Below, piece after piece: positions 36,371-48,770 of a stretch of 64,000 nt of DNA (positions within the stretch are counted from its first letter, which is position 1; the number at the start of each line of letters is the position of its first letter). The stretch is from Polytrichum commune (taxonomy: Eukaryota; Streptophyta; Polytrichopsida; Polytrichales; Polytrichaceae). Where the stretch lies: contig OX485809.1 of NCBI GenBank assembly GCA_950295325.1, positions 33,604,001-33,668,000 on the forward strand, given 5' to 3'. The translations under genes and the position numbers were made by a program. The notes beneath the pieces are model-generated. The model was not told where the DNA came from, did no database searches, and worked only from the letters and a program-made list of their open reading frames with translations.

Positions 36371-36794
36371 TTTAAGGGTTCGTTTACATTGGAGGCATTA
36401 GGGCTATGGCTCTTAAATGAACATGGTAACCCGCTTGTTGAATGAGAGGATAGAGAAGTCCATGGACTATAGCACAAAGTCTTTTGGAGGTCACATGCCG
36501 TTAGTATAAAACCCAATTCCCATGTGCATATATTATGTTAGGTTTGCCTTCAAGAGTTGTCCCAAAAATTCCCGTACAACTGCCGCCAACAATATCCATC
36601 CTTGCCATGTGGAATTCCATGTAAAATTTTCATCTACTAAAATGTTAAGAGTTGTAATAAAAAATTGCCCTCATGTAAACCTAAATTGAGGGCTTGTGAC
36701 ACTCACAACCAATAAGAACTCAAGGGTTTTCAAGCTTTCATGCAAACATGCCCTGAGCATACGCATTGAAGCACTCAATATTCAATGTTCTAAT

Positions 36795-37645
36795 GTCCAC
36801 CCTCGACATTTGTTAACACTTTAGAACAAGGAAACTTGTAACACTTATGTGGTGTTAACATTGTAACACTTATTGGGGGTTACATTGAGAATTTGGAGCA
36901 CTTACATGAATACCACTTATGTGACTTTGGATTAAGAAACAATATCACTCATATAAATATAGGTAGAACATACATAAGATATGAATATCATCATACATCT
37001 AAGCATGATGGAAGAATGAATCTATAGTAGTTTGATGAGATTCTTGTGCACACAAAAATCCTATTTTCTTTTGAAGTGTTTGAATGCTCTAGATGAGAGG
37101 TGTACATTAGTAGATCTTTGTTCCCAAAATTGTTTTAAGGTCACTAATGCACTTTTAGCATCCTTGAATCCTACTATGTCTACCACCACATTACTAATTT
37201 GCATATTATCAATTTCTTTAATGTGTTCATTATCAGCTACATCATTTCTTTGATCAAGCACACCTATATTTTCCTCCTCAATAAGTACGACGTAGGGTTT
37301 GTTTAGATCAAACTCTAGCTATAATTGATAAACTCATGTACATTCATATTGGGTTTGGTTTCACTCTTTGTAGATACCAATGCCAATCAGTCTAGTAAGT
37401 TAGTAGGGTTTAAGGTTTAGGGTAAGGGGTTTTGTCAATTTTATCCAAGTTATAAGATTTCATAACCTCCCTTTCATCCAAAGTAACACTTATTGAGGTG
37501 AATTCGTTATAGAGGGTTATAAATTCTCTTAACAATCAACAAATAACACTTACTAGCGTATTTTTTGGATAATTTTTGGAGAGCACATTTTTTTAACACA
37601 TGTGCAATTTTAGCATTTATTGGGTAACACATATCAAGGGTGGAC
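36795..37645. mobile_element. TIR element with GTCCACCCTC ends
   Basis: The left end gtccaccctcgacatttgtt and the right end taacacatatcaagggtgga-c are inverted repeats. The interior has spaced gtaacacttatt units. A related terminus (ttaacatatattgagggtgga) occurs at 44875-44896. Confidence 0.65.
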
Positions 37646-37784
37646 TAAAACATACCTATAAAAAATTGGTTTGAATCATTGATCGTTGCCTAGAGGCCAA
37701 CATCCAATCCCGTGTAGATTAGATAAATTAACGTTCACCTCAACTTGCATGCCCCTTTGCTTTGTTATGAGTTGACTATTCCAT

Positions 37785-38055
37785 GCATAGCATTATTCTA
37801 CTGAGTTTGTACGTTGGGTGGGGCTGGGAACAAGTCAAATGCTATGCATGATTATACTTTGCTTATTTTCTCCATAGAGCATATTCAAGTTGACAAACTT
37901 GGGTGAAGCAATGTCATTGATGTTATTAAACTGAAACAATTGATAACAACTAAATAATATTATATGTTGGAATTAACATTTGTACTTCTAGTAATCATCA
38001 GTAGAAGCCCTTTTTGTTGGGCTAGGAATTTGTGGTGTCTACATAAACTCCAACT
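37785..38055 (+). repeat. Direct repeat, right copy (partner 36110-36370)
   Basis: See the left copy; the two differ by many substitutions. Without internal coding sequence they could be LTR-like ends of a small non-autonomous element or a segmental duplication. Confidence 0.55.
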
Positions 38056-38150
38056 CATCCATTAGGTAGGTGAAAACGCAACAAAGTGTTCTTTAGTCTA
38101 AATTTTTTTAGAGCATTTGATTATGGAAATGGCATTAGAGATCATGTTGA

Positions 38151-40067
38151 CACCACTTGTGGTATTTCGTGTCACATGCACACCAATGTAACTTCCCCTA
38201 TTTTGAGGCATATGCTAGGTTACACTACGTTGATGATCTCAATTAGTGCATGTGGTACTAATTCCCGAAATGCACACTATTTTGCCAAGTCTTGAGGGTT
38301 GAAATTTTTATTGAGTGATATTAAATTCATGAATACATGCTCAGTTACCATACATTTCCAAAAAATTTAGTGCGTGTTCTAAGATGTTTTTAGAGTAATA
38401 ATAAGGTGTTTTCATGAAGTGTATGTTTTTACAGTACAAACACATGCTTGTCAGTGAATAATGCCAATACTTCTAGTGAATATTGTCGGGGTGAGCATTG
38501 CTTCCTAGATCATTTTGTGGCACTAAAATTCATAGCATAAAGAAATTTAGTATCACCTTCATTGATTTCCTACACGCACTATTAGCCCTCCTTCACTAAC
38601 TGGGATAATCAATGTAAAAATCACCATTATTATCACTTCATCATTAGTGTCACTTCATGACACTTGGCATTCAAGTATGCTTACTAATGTTTTGGCATGA
38701 GTATCTTCAATAGTGTTATGAGGTGTATGCCTATGCTACACAAATGGCACTTGGAATTGGTATGCTCAAGAATATCTTCCTCTTGCATACTAAGATGCAA
38801 AACTATCATATCTAGTATCCCAATGTGTTGCGCTAATATCATTATGTCAATAAATTTATTGCCCCTTCATTCACAATGGATGAGTGTACATAGATGCCAT
38901 GAATCCCGAGCCTCTTTTATTGGACTTTTGAGACAACTTGGTAAACTCATCCATCATTGAAAGAAGGGCCTTTAGCAAAATCAAGCCCCCTATATGTTGT
39001 GGGTCAATTCAATTCGAATGGGATCCACATGATTACTTTAGCATTTCTAATATCATTCTCAGAGTCAAATGTGTTGGGAGGGGAACCCAACACTTTTACA
39101 TGGTCCACATCAACAAATGTTGGTTACTTAGTAAGTTAGTGTGTCATCAAGGACAAAATAGTTTCCTAACTACAATTTTTGTAGTCCAAGTGGTGTCAAA
39201 GTAAATTGAACAAAATTTCTCCCACTCACTAGTACATCAATTGTGGTATTTAGTGTTACGCACACTATTGGCGAATTGCCTAAACTAGATGCCTAGAGGT
39301 CTCAAAGTGTCATGTTTGTTAATTGTCAACATAATACTATTTGTTGAAATAAGTAATTTTTTAAAGTGAAACTTTATTTACATTATGACATTCAATGTAG
39401 CACACTGGATATTTGAGATGATAGTTTTGCATTTTAATATGCAAAACATGATTGAGCTTACTAAAGGCAAGTGTTATGTGTTTAACTTTTCGTATGTAAG
39501 AAGAAGATACAATAAATTGAGCATACTAATACCAAGTGTTATTTATGTACACTTTTGATCAAATTTTAGACTTTTGTGTAAGATAGGCATACACCTTGTA
39601 ACATTATTAAACATACCCATGCTAAATAAGTAAACACACTTGAACGTCACGTGTCATGAGGTGATACTAATGATGAAGTTGTTGATCACTACAATAAATA
39701 TGACATTTAGTGTTTGGACGCATACACTAAATATCACTAACCCTATAAAAGTAAGTAACATTAAATGTAAACTCAAACACTAAATATCAACTATGGTAAT
39801 ATGTGGAAGTTACATGCACGAATTTAGTGTTAGTAAGGATATGAAAAATAAATTAACAATGATAAAAGGAGAAGGGAGGTGGTGGTAGGGAAGGTGGTGG
39901 CGCATTTATATCTAACACTAATTATCAAAGAATTGAAAATTAGTGTTGAGCAGGATGGGGTGGTAACAACACTAAATATCATATTTAGTGTAGTACAACC
40001 TAGCATATGCCTCAAAATAGGGTAAGTGACACTATTACACATGTGACACTAAACACCATAAATGGTG
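38151..40067. mobile_element. TA-flanked TIR element (large subtype, 1.9 kb)
   Basis: The left end caccacttgtggtatttcgt and the right end ending aaacaccataaatggtg pair, and pairing continues into ctattttgaggcatatgcta on both sides, about 75 bases. The right flank is TA (40068-40069); the left flank is GA. No transposase frame. It carries a nested small element at 39692-39990. Confidence 0.75.
39692..39990. mobile_element. TA-flanked MITE nested in the 38151-40067 element
   Basis: Ends CAATAAATATGACATTTAGT and the inverse of actaaatatcatatttagtg, flanked by TA on both sides. It is the same family member as 50996-51290, in the opposite orientation. Confidence 0.85.
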
Positions 40068-40348
40068 TAGCCCTCTTCTAGGTGAAAACAATTAAGCAAA
40101 AGGTGGAAAAAGACAAGGGATCCACGTTCTGACAAAAGTGAAAGACTTTCCAACATAAGTGAGGGGATCAACAAACATACAGTTCCAATAATCATAACTA
40201 AACAATAAGAGTCGCGATTTTCAATATGAGCATATGGATGGTTTGTTGTAGATTTGCTATGCAACACAAGTTCTGTTGTGTAAATCTAATTGGTAGAAGC
40301 TAGAGAACACGAAAAACACAACAAACAACACCATCATACCCTAGTTAT

Positions 40349-40840
40349 GGCCACTTCACACACAAGACTGAGAGCCCATGACCATTACACTTCAAGCACT
40401 CTCATCAATGAAAAAGGTGGGGCCGGTCTAGGTTCGCTTCACACTATGCTTGAGGGACCAATGGAATATGTGAATGCAAGATGGATGTAAAGTCCACATG
40501 GATTCCTACATGGCATCAAATGGATCATGTTTCATGATCACTCGGACTATTTTCAAAAACCACTTCTTGGAGGTACCCCTAACACAAAACAAAACCGTGA
40601 GGCCATGGCACTCCGAACGCTCACAACCGTTTATTTATTCTGTTTTACCATGTGTGAGGACCCACATGAATAGAAATCCATTACAATAGTATTTGGACGA
40701 GGGCCCGGTCACATATGGCTTCACAATACACTTGAGGGTCCGTGACCACACTACATGACTTTGGAGGTGTGTTGGGATGACGGCCTTTTAGGCTCTCACA
40801 ATCTCATGGTCACGGCTCTTGGCTCGTGTGGGAAGTGGCC
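40349..40840. mobile_element. Harbinger-derived MITE
   Basis: Left GGCCACTTCACACACAAGAC, right inverse of ggctcgtgtgggaagtggcc. TTA occurs one base outside each end (40345-40347 and 40842-40844). The interior matches 56669-57158 and 60764-61264. Confidence 0.85.
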
Positions 40841-40844
40841 TTTA

Positions 40845-42605
40845 ATTTACTTTCGTGTAAAGTAAAGAGACGTGGAAAAGTGAGGTGGGTTGATGGATGA
40901 GCGCTTGACCGCGTGCAATGCGATGCAAGTGGATGAATTGGGGAGTGTCTTCATGTAGCAACAACTTATGAACCCACCCAAGAGATAAGGTCTCCTTTAG
41001 TCCTAGATTGTCATTCTGACAAACAATCCATGAATCTTACTACAAACATAATATGCCTTGAAGCAGATACAAAAAGTGGCTGACACTTGGGGGCCGGTGG
41101 CAGATGATGATGTCCTTGCCTTGCCTTGCCTTGCCTTGCCTAGCCTAGCTACCTATCCACCATAACTTACAAGTAATAAGTTAACCACTCGGCCGAAATT
41201 TAACTACATCAAGAATATCCGCAACCAAGTAGGCGACTCCTAATGATGACACACTCGATTGGGGGCCTTCAACATGGGCTCCCCCCCCCCCAAAGTTCAT
41301 GAGTCTCGGACTACTTTTCGGAACACTAAAATTGATGGGGGACTACTAACCTAGGCACACGATGCCATTAATGCCCTCGCATGAAGCCTCATGAACTCCA
41401 ACCACAAGCTCCGTACATTTCGATCGAGCTCCAACACTCCGAGCTCAAAGACGAGTACGTTATGAAGGTTATTCCCGGCTTCCAAACAAATGATTTGGCT
41501 CCCGTGGGGCACGAGCCTCGCCCACATGTCAACTCCCCTCCCCGCATTCCAATCCCACCCCCCTGCATCATGTGCTATTCTGCCTACTTTTGTGAAGTGA
41601 AGGAAAGAAAACGAGAAAAGAAAAGGAAAAAAGTTGCCTCGGTTTTAAGGTAGATGAGTTTTAAATGGTTATTTTTTTAGCCCACTTCTCCTAGGATATG
41701 AAACACTCAATTAGTATCCTTCTCACACCTAGTGGTGGACAGCTCCCACCAGTATGAAGGGCTTTTTCGTTTGTTTTTAGTCAGCGGACGGTTAAAAGTC
41801 GCGTACATTACATTCACCTGTTGCTAAAAGGGATGAAAAAGTTGCCATACTGGTGGGAGTTGTCCACTCGCAGTAGGTATGGGGAGGGTATAAGTTAGTA
41901 CAAGATAGGTAGTGGATCCTTTTTTTTCTTTTTTTCTTTTTAGTGGAGTTCATATGAATATCTTATTCATTATCAAAGTGGAGATTGTCATGCTCATTAA
42001 ATGGTCATATAGAGCCCCTTGCTCCCACCCTCCACCCCCAATTATCCTGACTATTGAGCTTATCTTGGTTGTCATATTTGAGCACTTAGTCCAGTCTCGT
42101 TGAAACATACGTCTTGTCAGTATTTGCTCTCGGAGCCACACCATACCACATACCACTCAGATATAGGTGCATATCTAAGATAGTAACTAAATTTGGCATG
42201 TCTATCTTATGTTCGATATTGAATCTGAACTTGTTGACACTATCATGTTTAGAAGTTCACTTGGGTACACGATGGGGATGATTGCCTACCTTGTGGTAGG
42301 TGGGGTCTTGTTTGTAAAGTGATGTTTCAAGAGGTGTCAAAATGCTTGTGAAGAGGTACTAAAATGTCAAGAGGTGCTAAAATGTCAAGAGATGTCGAAA
42401 TGTCAAGAGTTGCTAAAATGAGTATGGCGCCTCATATAGAGTGTTCTTCGTTCAAACCTCCACACGATCCAAGGATGCACCAAAAATTTACCGAACATAA
42501 CTAAAATTTGTATGTTGAACAACCAACTCCTGACCAAAACTCTAGTTGCATTAAGAGATAACCATACTACACATATGGGTCAATTTGTTAGCATGGGATT
42601 TACTA
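40845..42605. other. No gene seen; (CCTTG)n at 41114-41140 and C11 at 41281-41291
   Basis: 41700-41880 holds a small inverted pair (agtggtggacagctcccacca and tggtgggagttgtccact) of about 20 bases. No supported gene. Confidence 0.5.
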
Positions 42606-42961
42606 CACTAAATATTGTATTTAGTGTCACCAATTCTATTTGTCTTGGTCTATACTAATTGTACACCGCCCATGTAATGTCACTAACACTAGATGTAAAC
42701 CTAACATCATTTCTCACCCCATGGGAAAAAGTTGTGCATTATATATTTTCAAATTTTCAATTACTGTCACTTACTAAGTTAATTTTCATCCAAATTTCGA
42801 CTATCCATGAAAGTTTTTCAATGCATAAATGTTGGGATGCATAATACACCATTCTATGGTTCCAATTGTTGGCATTTGTAAACTTATTCATGAGAAGTGT
42901 CATTAGAAGAGCTACCACAGCGACATACAATACCATATGACACTAAATACAATATTTACTG
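42606..42961. mobile_element. TA-flanked MITE
   Basis: Ends CACTAAATATTGTATTTAGT and the inverse of actaaatacaatatttactg, with TA on both sides (42604-42605 and 42962-42963). Confidence 0.85.
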
Positions 42962-43208
42962 TAGTCCATGAAAATGAGAACTTACCTGTATGCATTGCTT
43001 CAAAAGTAAACATAAATTGTTTTGCACCCAAGCTGCACACTTAATTGCAAAGTAGCACAGAGTAGTTCTTTTTGACACCTTTTTGCAAAACATTAACCAA
43101 CTCACATGGCTATTATGTGGGCCCATGAATATGCAATAGATAAATGGTTAATATGCTCACCTCCCACCATATTCATATTGAATCTAGCTTCCCATGACCA
43201 CACAACCC

Positions 43209-43560
43209 AGGGGATGCACTTCATTGTCAAGTTGAACACCACATGCAATATTTTTTTTTTAAAAACTACTTTTTACATAAAGTATCACCAAAATGGGTCA
43301 ACATTTTATCAACTTTTTTTCATAGGTAGATATACACGGTATTTATTACATAGTAAAAAATGGTAACCAAGTTTGATGATTTGTTTGTTTTTATAAAACA
43401 TTTTGTTTCAAACTAGAATGATGCAGAATTGAACTAAAATAATTACTACAAAAAAGAAGATGACTAAAAATTTCAAAAAATATATACAAAATATATTATC
43501 AATTGTTATGTATATGTAGGAAAAAAATATCATAATTCTTAAAATTATCTATGGCATAGA
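43209..43560. mobile_element. Second member of the 1348-1766 MITE family (inverted, right end lost)
   Basis: Matches the reverse complement of about 1404-1766: cttcattgtcaagttgaacaccaca, ccaaaatgggtcaa, tacatagtaaaaaatggtaacc and tatgtatatgtag. The outer right arm is not present. Confidence 0.7.
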
Positions 43561-45069
43561 ATATAGTGCCTCAAACTTTTATCGCATATGGTTATGAAAC
43601 GTAAGGGGGTGTGATCACCCTGAACCACACAAACATGGACTAAAGGAAGTGAACGGACATCACATGTCAGTGTAAAACAAACACTAACATTTTTTATTTT
43701 TTCTTCATATTTGAATTTAGTATGTAACTTGAAACAAACACTTGCATGTGGGCTTCTTCCAATTTGATACCCAATTGTTACCACACAACGCCATCACAAA
43801 CACTTGCATGTGGGTTTCTTCCAATTTGATACCCAATTGTTACCACACAACTCCATCACTAACACTTGTGGAAGCAAGTTCTTCGATCACGATGTGTGGA
43901 CATTATCTACGCAACACTTGCATTAACTGCTTCCCATGAAACTCTTCTCGAGAGCACATTTGGAAGGCAAAACGATGTTATGAAAGTGGGTGGGTCCTTA
44001 CATGAATAGTCAACTTGGAAGAAAGTTGTCGTCGAAGATCTATAATTGGCACCGATAACTTTATGAAGTGATGTTATAAGTTTGGTACACATTAGAGTTA
44101 TCCGTAAAGCCCCTCAAAGATGGACCAAACCGTGGGTGTCATCCTCCTTTGAGAAAGCTTTCTATCAAGAGCTCATACGTCATGTATCGAAGTCTATTTT
44201 GAAAGTTGGATGGAACTTTTGGGACTTCTTCTATCTGTCTCTCAAATCTTGTGAGAATTTTAGGATCTAAAATAAGTTATGTGCATGGGACATGTTGTCC
44301 TAAATCTTGGATCAGCCTATGCAAGGCTAGCTTCCCCCACCCATCCTAATAAGGCAAGCTAGAAAGACAATTTTTAATAGCCCAACATCACTTGTGTATG
44401 ATAATTTAAGCATTAGGAAAGCTTGGGTGACTTTGTGTTTATTCTCATAACTTAGGGTTTAGGACCCTAAACTTTGCTTTAAATTGATGTGAGATGAATA
44501 CCTGATCCAAATCATGCCCGTAGCCATGTGCCTCATAATTTTTGGAGTTCATATGAAAATCTTATGCATTATCAAAGTGAAGAATCTCATGCTATAGTAA
44601 GAGGTCATATGTAGCAATGTTATGATGTTGTGATTGATTTGTGACTTGATAATTTAAAAAGGCTAGAAGTTTAGGTCTACAATGGGGAAGAGCAATGACT
44701 TTACTTTGGTGTAAAAGAAAGAAATCCTCCATTATCATTAGAGGTTGGTGTCTAATGGATGTAATATTACCAAGTTGTTACATAGTTGTTACAAATTGTC
44801 TATACTACCCCCGATAAGTGTTAAAGTGTTAACACCACATGAATGTTACAAGTTTCCTTGCTCCAAAGTGTTAACATATATTGAGGGTGGATTGTAATTC
44901 TGATAAACTAAGGATTTGGAACTAAACACCATGATTTTTTTGATTTTTTTCTAGACAATTGGAAAATAATCTATTTCAATACCAAAAACCATTACAAAGT
45001 CATCAGGGGCCCATTAAAGAGAGTGCGGTAGGCTTTCTTGTGTGCACCCAATGGAACCATGACACACCT
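43561..45069. other. No gene seen
   Basis: Includes a local 60-base tandem pair (43738-43797 and 43798-43857: cttgcatgtgggcttcttcc, ccaattgttaccacacaac) and a fragment of the GTCCACCCTC element near 44760-44896. Confidence 0.5.
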
Positions 45070-47050
45070 CTATTTATCATACATAGTTGACTAGGCCAAC
45101 ATTAGGCGCTTTGATATTCCAAATGCATAGTTCTAGTGTTGTTTCGGTGGTAAAGAAGTTTTTCCCTCCCCAAATTTTAGTATAGTCCCCAAGCATGTCT
45201 TTATACCTAGCACCCTTATCCACACATTTGCAAGCCACATCGCATGCGTGCATAGCATATTCAAGAGCTCTTGCCAAATCATTTGTTGGACTTTCTTGGT
45301 GTCCCACATGATGTCGTTAAAAGCGAGATCTATCCTTGCCACCCAAATTGACCACAACATGATTGTTCTCAAAAACAACCAAATTTTAGAGAATTTGCTA
45401 AGGGAGGATATGATTATCTTTCCAAACATTTTGTGTTGCCAATCCAACGGTGTCCATATATCTTTGTACATGGGTGATTCTTTCATGGTATTGATGATTC
45501 CAATGGCGAAACCCCATGTCCTTCGAACCACCCTACAATCTCAAAATCTATATGCAATGGTTTATGGGGTATCACTCATGCACATATGGCATTTGTCATT
45601 AATGTCTATAATAAATTTGGCTCCCTAGGAGTTCATGGCAACTGCTCTATGTGAAATTGACCAAATGAACGCTCCCTCTTTCCTACTACAAAATTTGTCC
45701 CACACATTTCCCAATATTAGTTTGAGTCTATGTGTGAGAATGCCATGCCATTTCGTGATAATTGACCTAGGTGATGGATGTTTTGACTAAAGGAGGTTTC
45801 TCCCAATGGTTGATGTGTAATCCAAAAAGCCCACCCCTCATTTCCATTGAAGTTGAATGGAGTCCATGCCCAAAGAGTCCCTCCTTCCAATGCAGACATC
45901 CACATGGTTGGATTTTTTCTCACCCTTATTAATGGTACAAACCTAACAAGGCGAAACCACCTAGCTTTGATGGTAATTTCAAGCTCCTTGGGTGAGTCGT
46001 ATCCACAATACGGGTATTAATTGGAACTTGAAGCATTCGATGGTGGGGGAGGGGGGCCATGAACACTCTTCAAGAACTGGTCTAAAGAGTCTATTGAAAA
46101 ATCATGCTAGTTTGGGCATCTTGCCTACCGGTGTCAAAACACCCAACCCAACCCTAATGGGAGATTGGATGTTGCTTTGTTGTACTACAATTTTCCAATG
46201 ATTAGGAATGAAATTAGTCATAATTTTGATTGCCCCCAATTCTAATCGATCTAGTTAAAATTTATGGGCTATTTCTCTAGTCTCATGGAGTTTGTTGTTC
46301 TTAGAATCCCATAGGTTTTAATTCGACTATGTCCATTCCTATATAATTATGCTTATGCTGCTCTATTTCTTATGAATCCAAAGCCAATCCTTTAAATATT
46401 CACGTTCCACCAAATGTGCATGTCATAACTTGATACATGTCTTGAGGTGGGAGAATTGATACATGCTCTAGGATTTTTTTTTTCAAGCCTTTCCAATTTT
46501 ATTCCATATGTCTGATCCATGTGTCGGTAGGTGATGATTTTGAAACATCCATCCAACCCCATGGCTCCATTTGTTTTTCACGTATGGACGTGCATTCCTA
46601 AGTCCAGATTGAATAAGGAAACGGATGTGTGATTTATCACCATCAAATGTCTTAATTACCCACTTCACCAAGAGATTCTTTGTGGTTGCTTCCAGGTCAA
46701 TGAAGCTAAGGCCCCCAATTCTGAGTTTAACATACAATCGGTTCATGAGACTCTAGCTTGGACATGTCTTAATTGTCCACCCCATAAGTAATCCCTAAGT
46801 AGCCCTTGAATTCATTTGATTGCCCGCCAAGCCCTTGCCCAAACCATTATAAAAACCAAAGAATGGATGCAAGAATTTCAATTGTTATAAATCTTTTGTC
46901 TACCATCGAAAGATGTTTCGACTCCTGGTACATTATTTTCTTCGAAATTTTGTTAATAAGGAAGTTGTCAACATCCGCTACTTCCAACTCAAGTTCAAAA
47001 GTTGTGCCTAGAAGTTTAAACAACTCTCATTCTTGAGCCCACTTCAACCG
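45070..47050 (-). pseudogene. LINE ORF2 C-terminal relic (zinc-binding RT tail)
   Basis: Three minus frames in order: 46746-46483 with LRIGGLSFIDLEATTKNLLV and WVIKTFDGDKSH; 45923-45717 with GTLWAWTPFNFNG; 45531-45133 with WTPLDWQHKMFGK and LFLRTIMLWSIWVARIDLAF; then 45131-45077 region WNIKAPNVGLV. This is the post-RT / zf-RVT region of plant LINEs (…FGK…W…LW.IW..RN). RT palm and endonuclease are missing. Confidence 0.7.
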
Positions 47051-47122
47051 GAATAGGTCAAGCCATGTTGGTTTAGCAAGGAAGGTGCACTAGATGGAGT
47101 TCCAAGCCAAGTTTCAATGTTG

Positions 47123-47520
47123 TTATGGAAGCTTTTGTCTCCAAGAGGGGTTTTGTTTGTATTGATGCCTTCGTCTTGGTACTTTTCCTTCCACTCTAAT
47201 GAATTCATCATCATCCTTTGTATTCCGATCTATGCCTTCATCTTGTTCTAGCCATCTATATCTACCATTTTCTTTTTGTCTCCACTTGCATTCACCATAA
47301 TTTATGATATGATGTGCTAAGGATAAGCAAAAATGACGTTGTACAAGTAGATGATCATAAATTGTTAGCACTCTATGTGGTGGCCCCTCTTGGTTACAGT
47401 CAATCTCTATCGATGTTGTATAGCCCTCAAATAGATATGACACTATACAAAAATGAAGGTTCTCCACCAAAATCATTATTTGTATCAAATCTAATAATTT
47501 GCCCTAGCTAATTTGCAATA
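47123..47520 (-). pseudogene. LINE ORF1-like relic, part 2
   Basis: The minus frame reads TTSIEIDCNQEGPPHRVLTI, then INYGECKWRQKENGRYRWLE and KDDDEFIRVEGK, a basic protein-like text. Its place next to the ORF2 tail, on the same strand, suggests the first ORF of the same LINE with the start of ORF2 deleted. The family assignment is an inference. Confidence 0.45.
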
Positions 47521-47731
47521 TGCATAATATTGTGCTATACTCTAATGGGATCCTCTTGAGAGGAACCCAAGTTGGGATCCTTAGAGCTTTTGGTGTCTCT
47601 TGGTTAAATCCAAGTACCCATTGATGTATACCACATGTCCCCATGTTTGATTTGTGTAGTGAGCTCAACAACAATTGTTCAACAACATTTGAGTTCTCAA
47701 TCTTGAAACAAAGGAAACCTATGCCTACTTA

Positions 47732-48246
47732 GGGGCGGTTTACACTATGGACCATGAAGTCGTCCCACGTAAGAGGCCTATTTTGCGTGGGACGACTTCA
47801 TGGGACGACTTCCATGGTCCGAGTTACTAAAATATTAGTTTTCATGGTTCATGGGCCCTTCACTAGGTGTAAACCGAATGTGGACCAAGAGGAATGACCA
47901 CACACCAAAAAGTGAAGGTGCTGATTTTTTTAATACATGCCCAAAAAAAATTGGGAAAAAAAATATTAAAAAAAAAATTCGGCCAATGGCTGATTTTTAG
48001 CCTTACGGCTCCCTTGATTTCCGTTGAGTCGAGCATTTTGCCTCGCCTCAACGGAAAACCCGTTGGACCATGGCACATTATCCAAATGGCAGATTTTAGT
48101 AGTTTTTGGGGACCTCAAAGTTAGTGGTCATTCTCCTTTTTTTCAAGGTAGTGTAAAGCCAAATGGGACCAAGAGCACTTTACTCTCCAATCACAGATTT
48201 TAGAATTTCATGGTCATGGCTCTTGGTCCATAGTGTAAACCGCCCC
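47732..48246. mobile_element. MITE with GGGGCGGTTTACAC ends and TTA duplication
   Basis: The left end GGGGCGGTTTACACTATGGA and the right end tccatagtgtaaaccgcccc are perfect inverted repeats, flanked by TTA at 47729-47731 and 48247-48249. This 3-base duplication indicates a PIF/Harbinger (Tourist-like) element. It also has an internal inverted pair (gtcgtccca near 47760-47812). It splits the LINE ORF1-like relic. Confidence 0.92.
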
Positions 48247-48249
48247 TTA

Positions 48250-48770
48250 TTGCAACATGGCCGCATCCTTAGGAGCAAGCTTTGCATTAAGGCTTGCTAA
48301 CCATCTAATTTGACTACATTATCAAGCTTGCAGTCAACAAAGTTACCAATAAGCATTCGTTGTGTGAGGTGGTTGATTCGCGCTTGGATCTCCATATGAT
48401 CAATTTGCACCACCTTAGATCCAAGGTTTATCAATATCCTCCTACTATTTCACACTAGACCTCAGGTAAGGTTTCCCCTTCAACTGATCTCAATAGATTG
48501 AAGCCAAGTTGGGGAATGGCATTCTCCATGGGTTCAAATAATGTCTCATGCACCATCATTTGATCAACATTAATGGTTTGAAAGTACTTCCACTTCATCC
48601 AACCGGCCTACTCCACCTACATGATGCCCTCCTTGTGTTGCCACCAAAGTGCTCGCGTATCCTCGGAGCCGATTTACATAATTGGGTACATTAGCCATTG
48701 CCTCACACCCCTCTCAGATATATTACTCATGCAACTCCCCTACACTCGTTTTTTGTTTAATCCAACAATC
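48250..48770 (-). pseudogene. LINE ORF1-like relic, part 1 (tentative)
   Basis: Minus frames give DQMMVHETLFEPMENAIPQL, GFNLLRSVEGETLPEV and LRWCKLIIWRSKRESTTSH. They are protein-like and continuous over about 250 bases with two stops. The position upstream of part 2 fits an ORF1 N-terminus. Confidence 0.4.
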
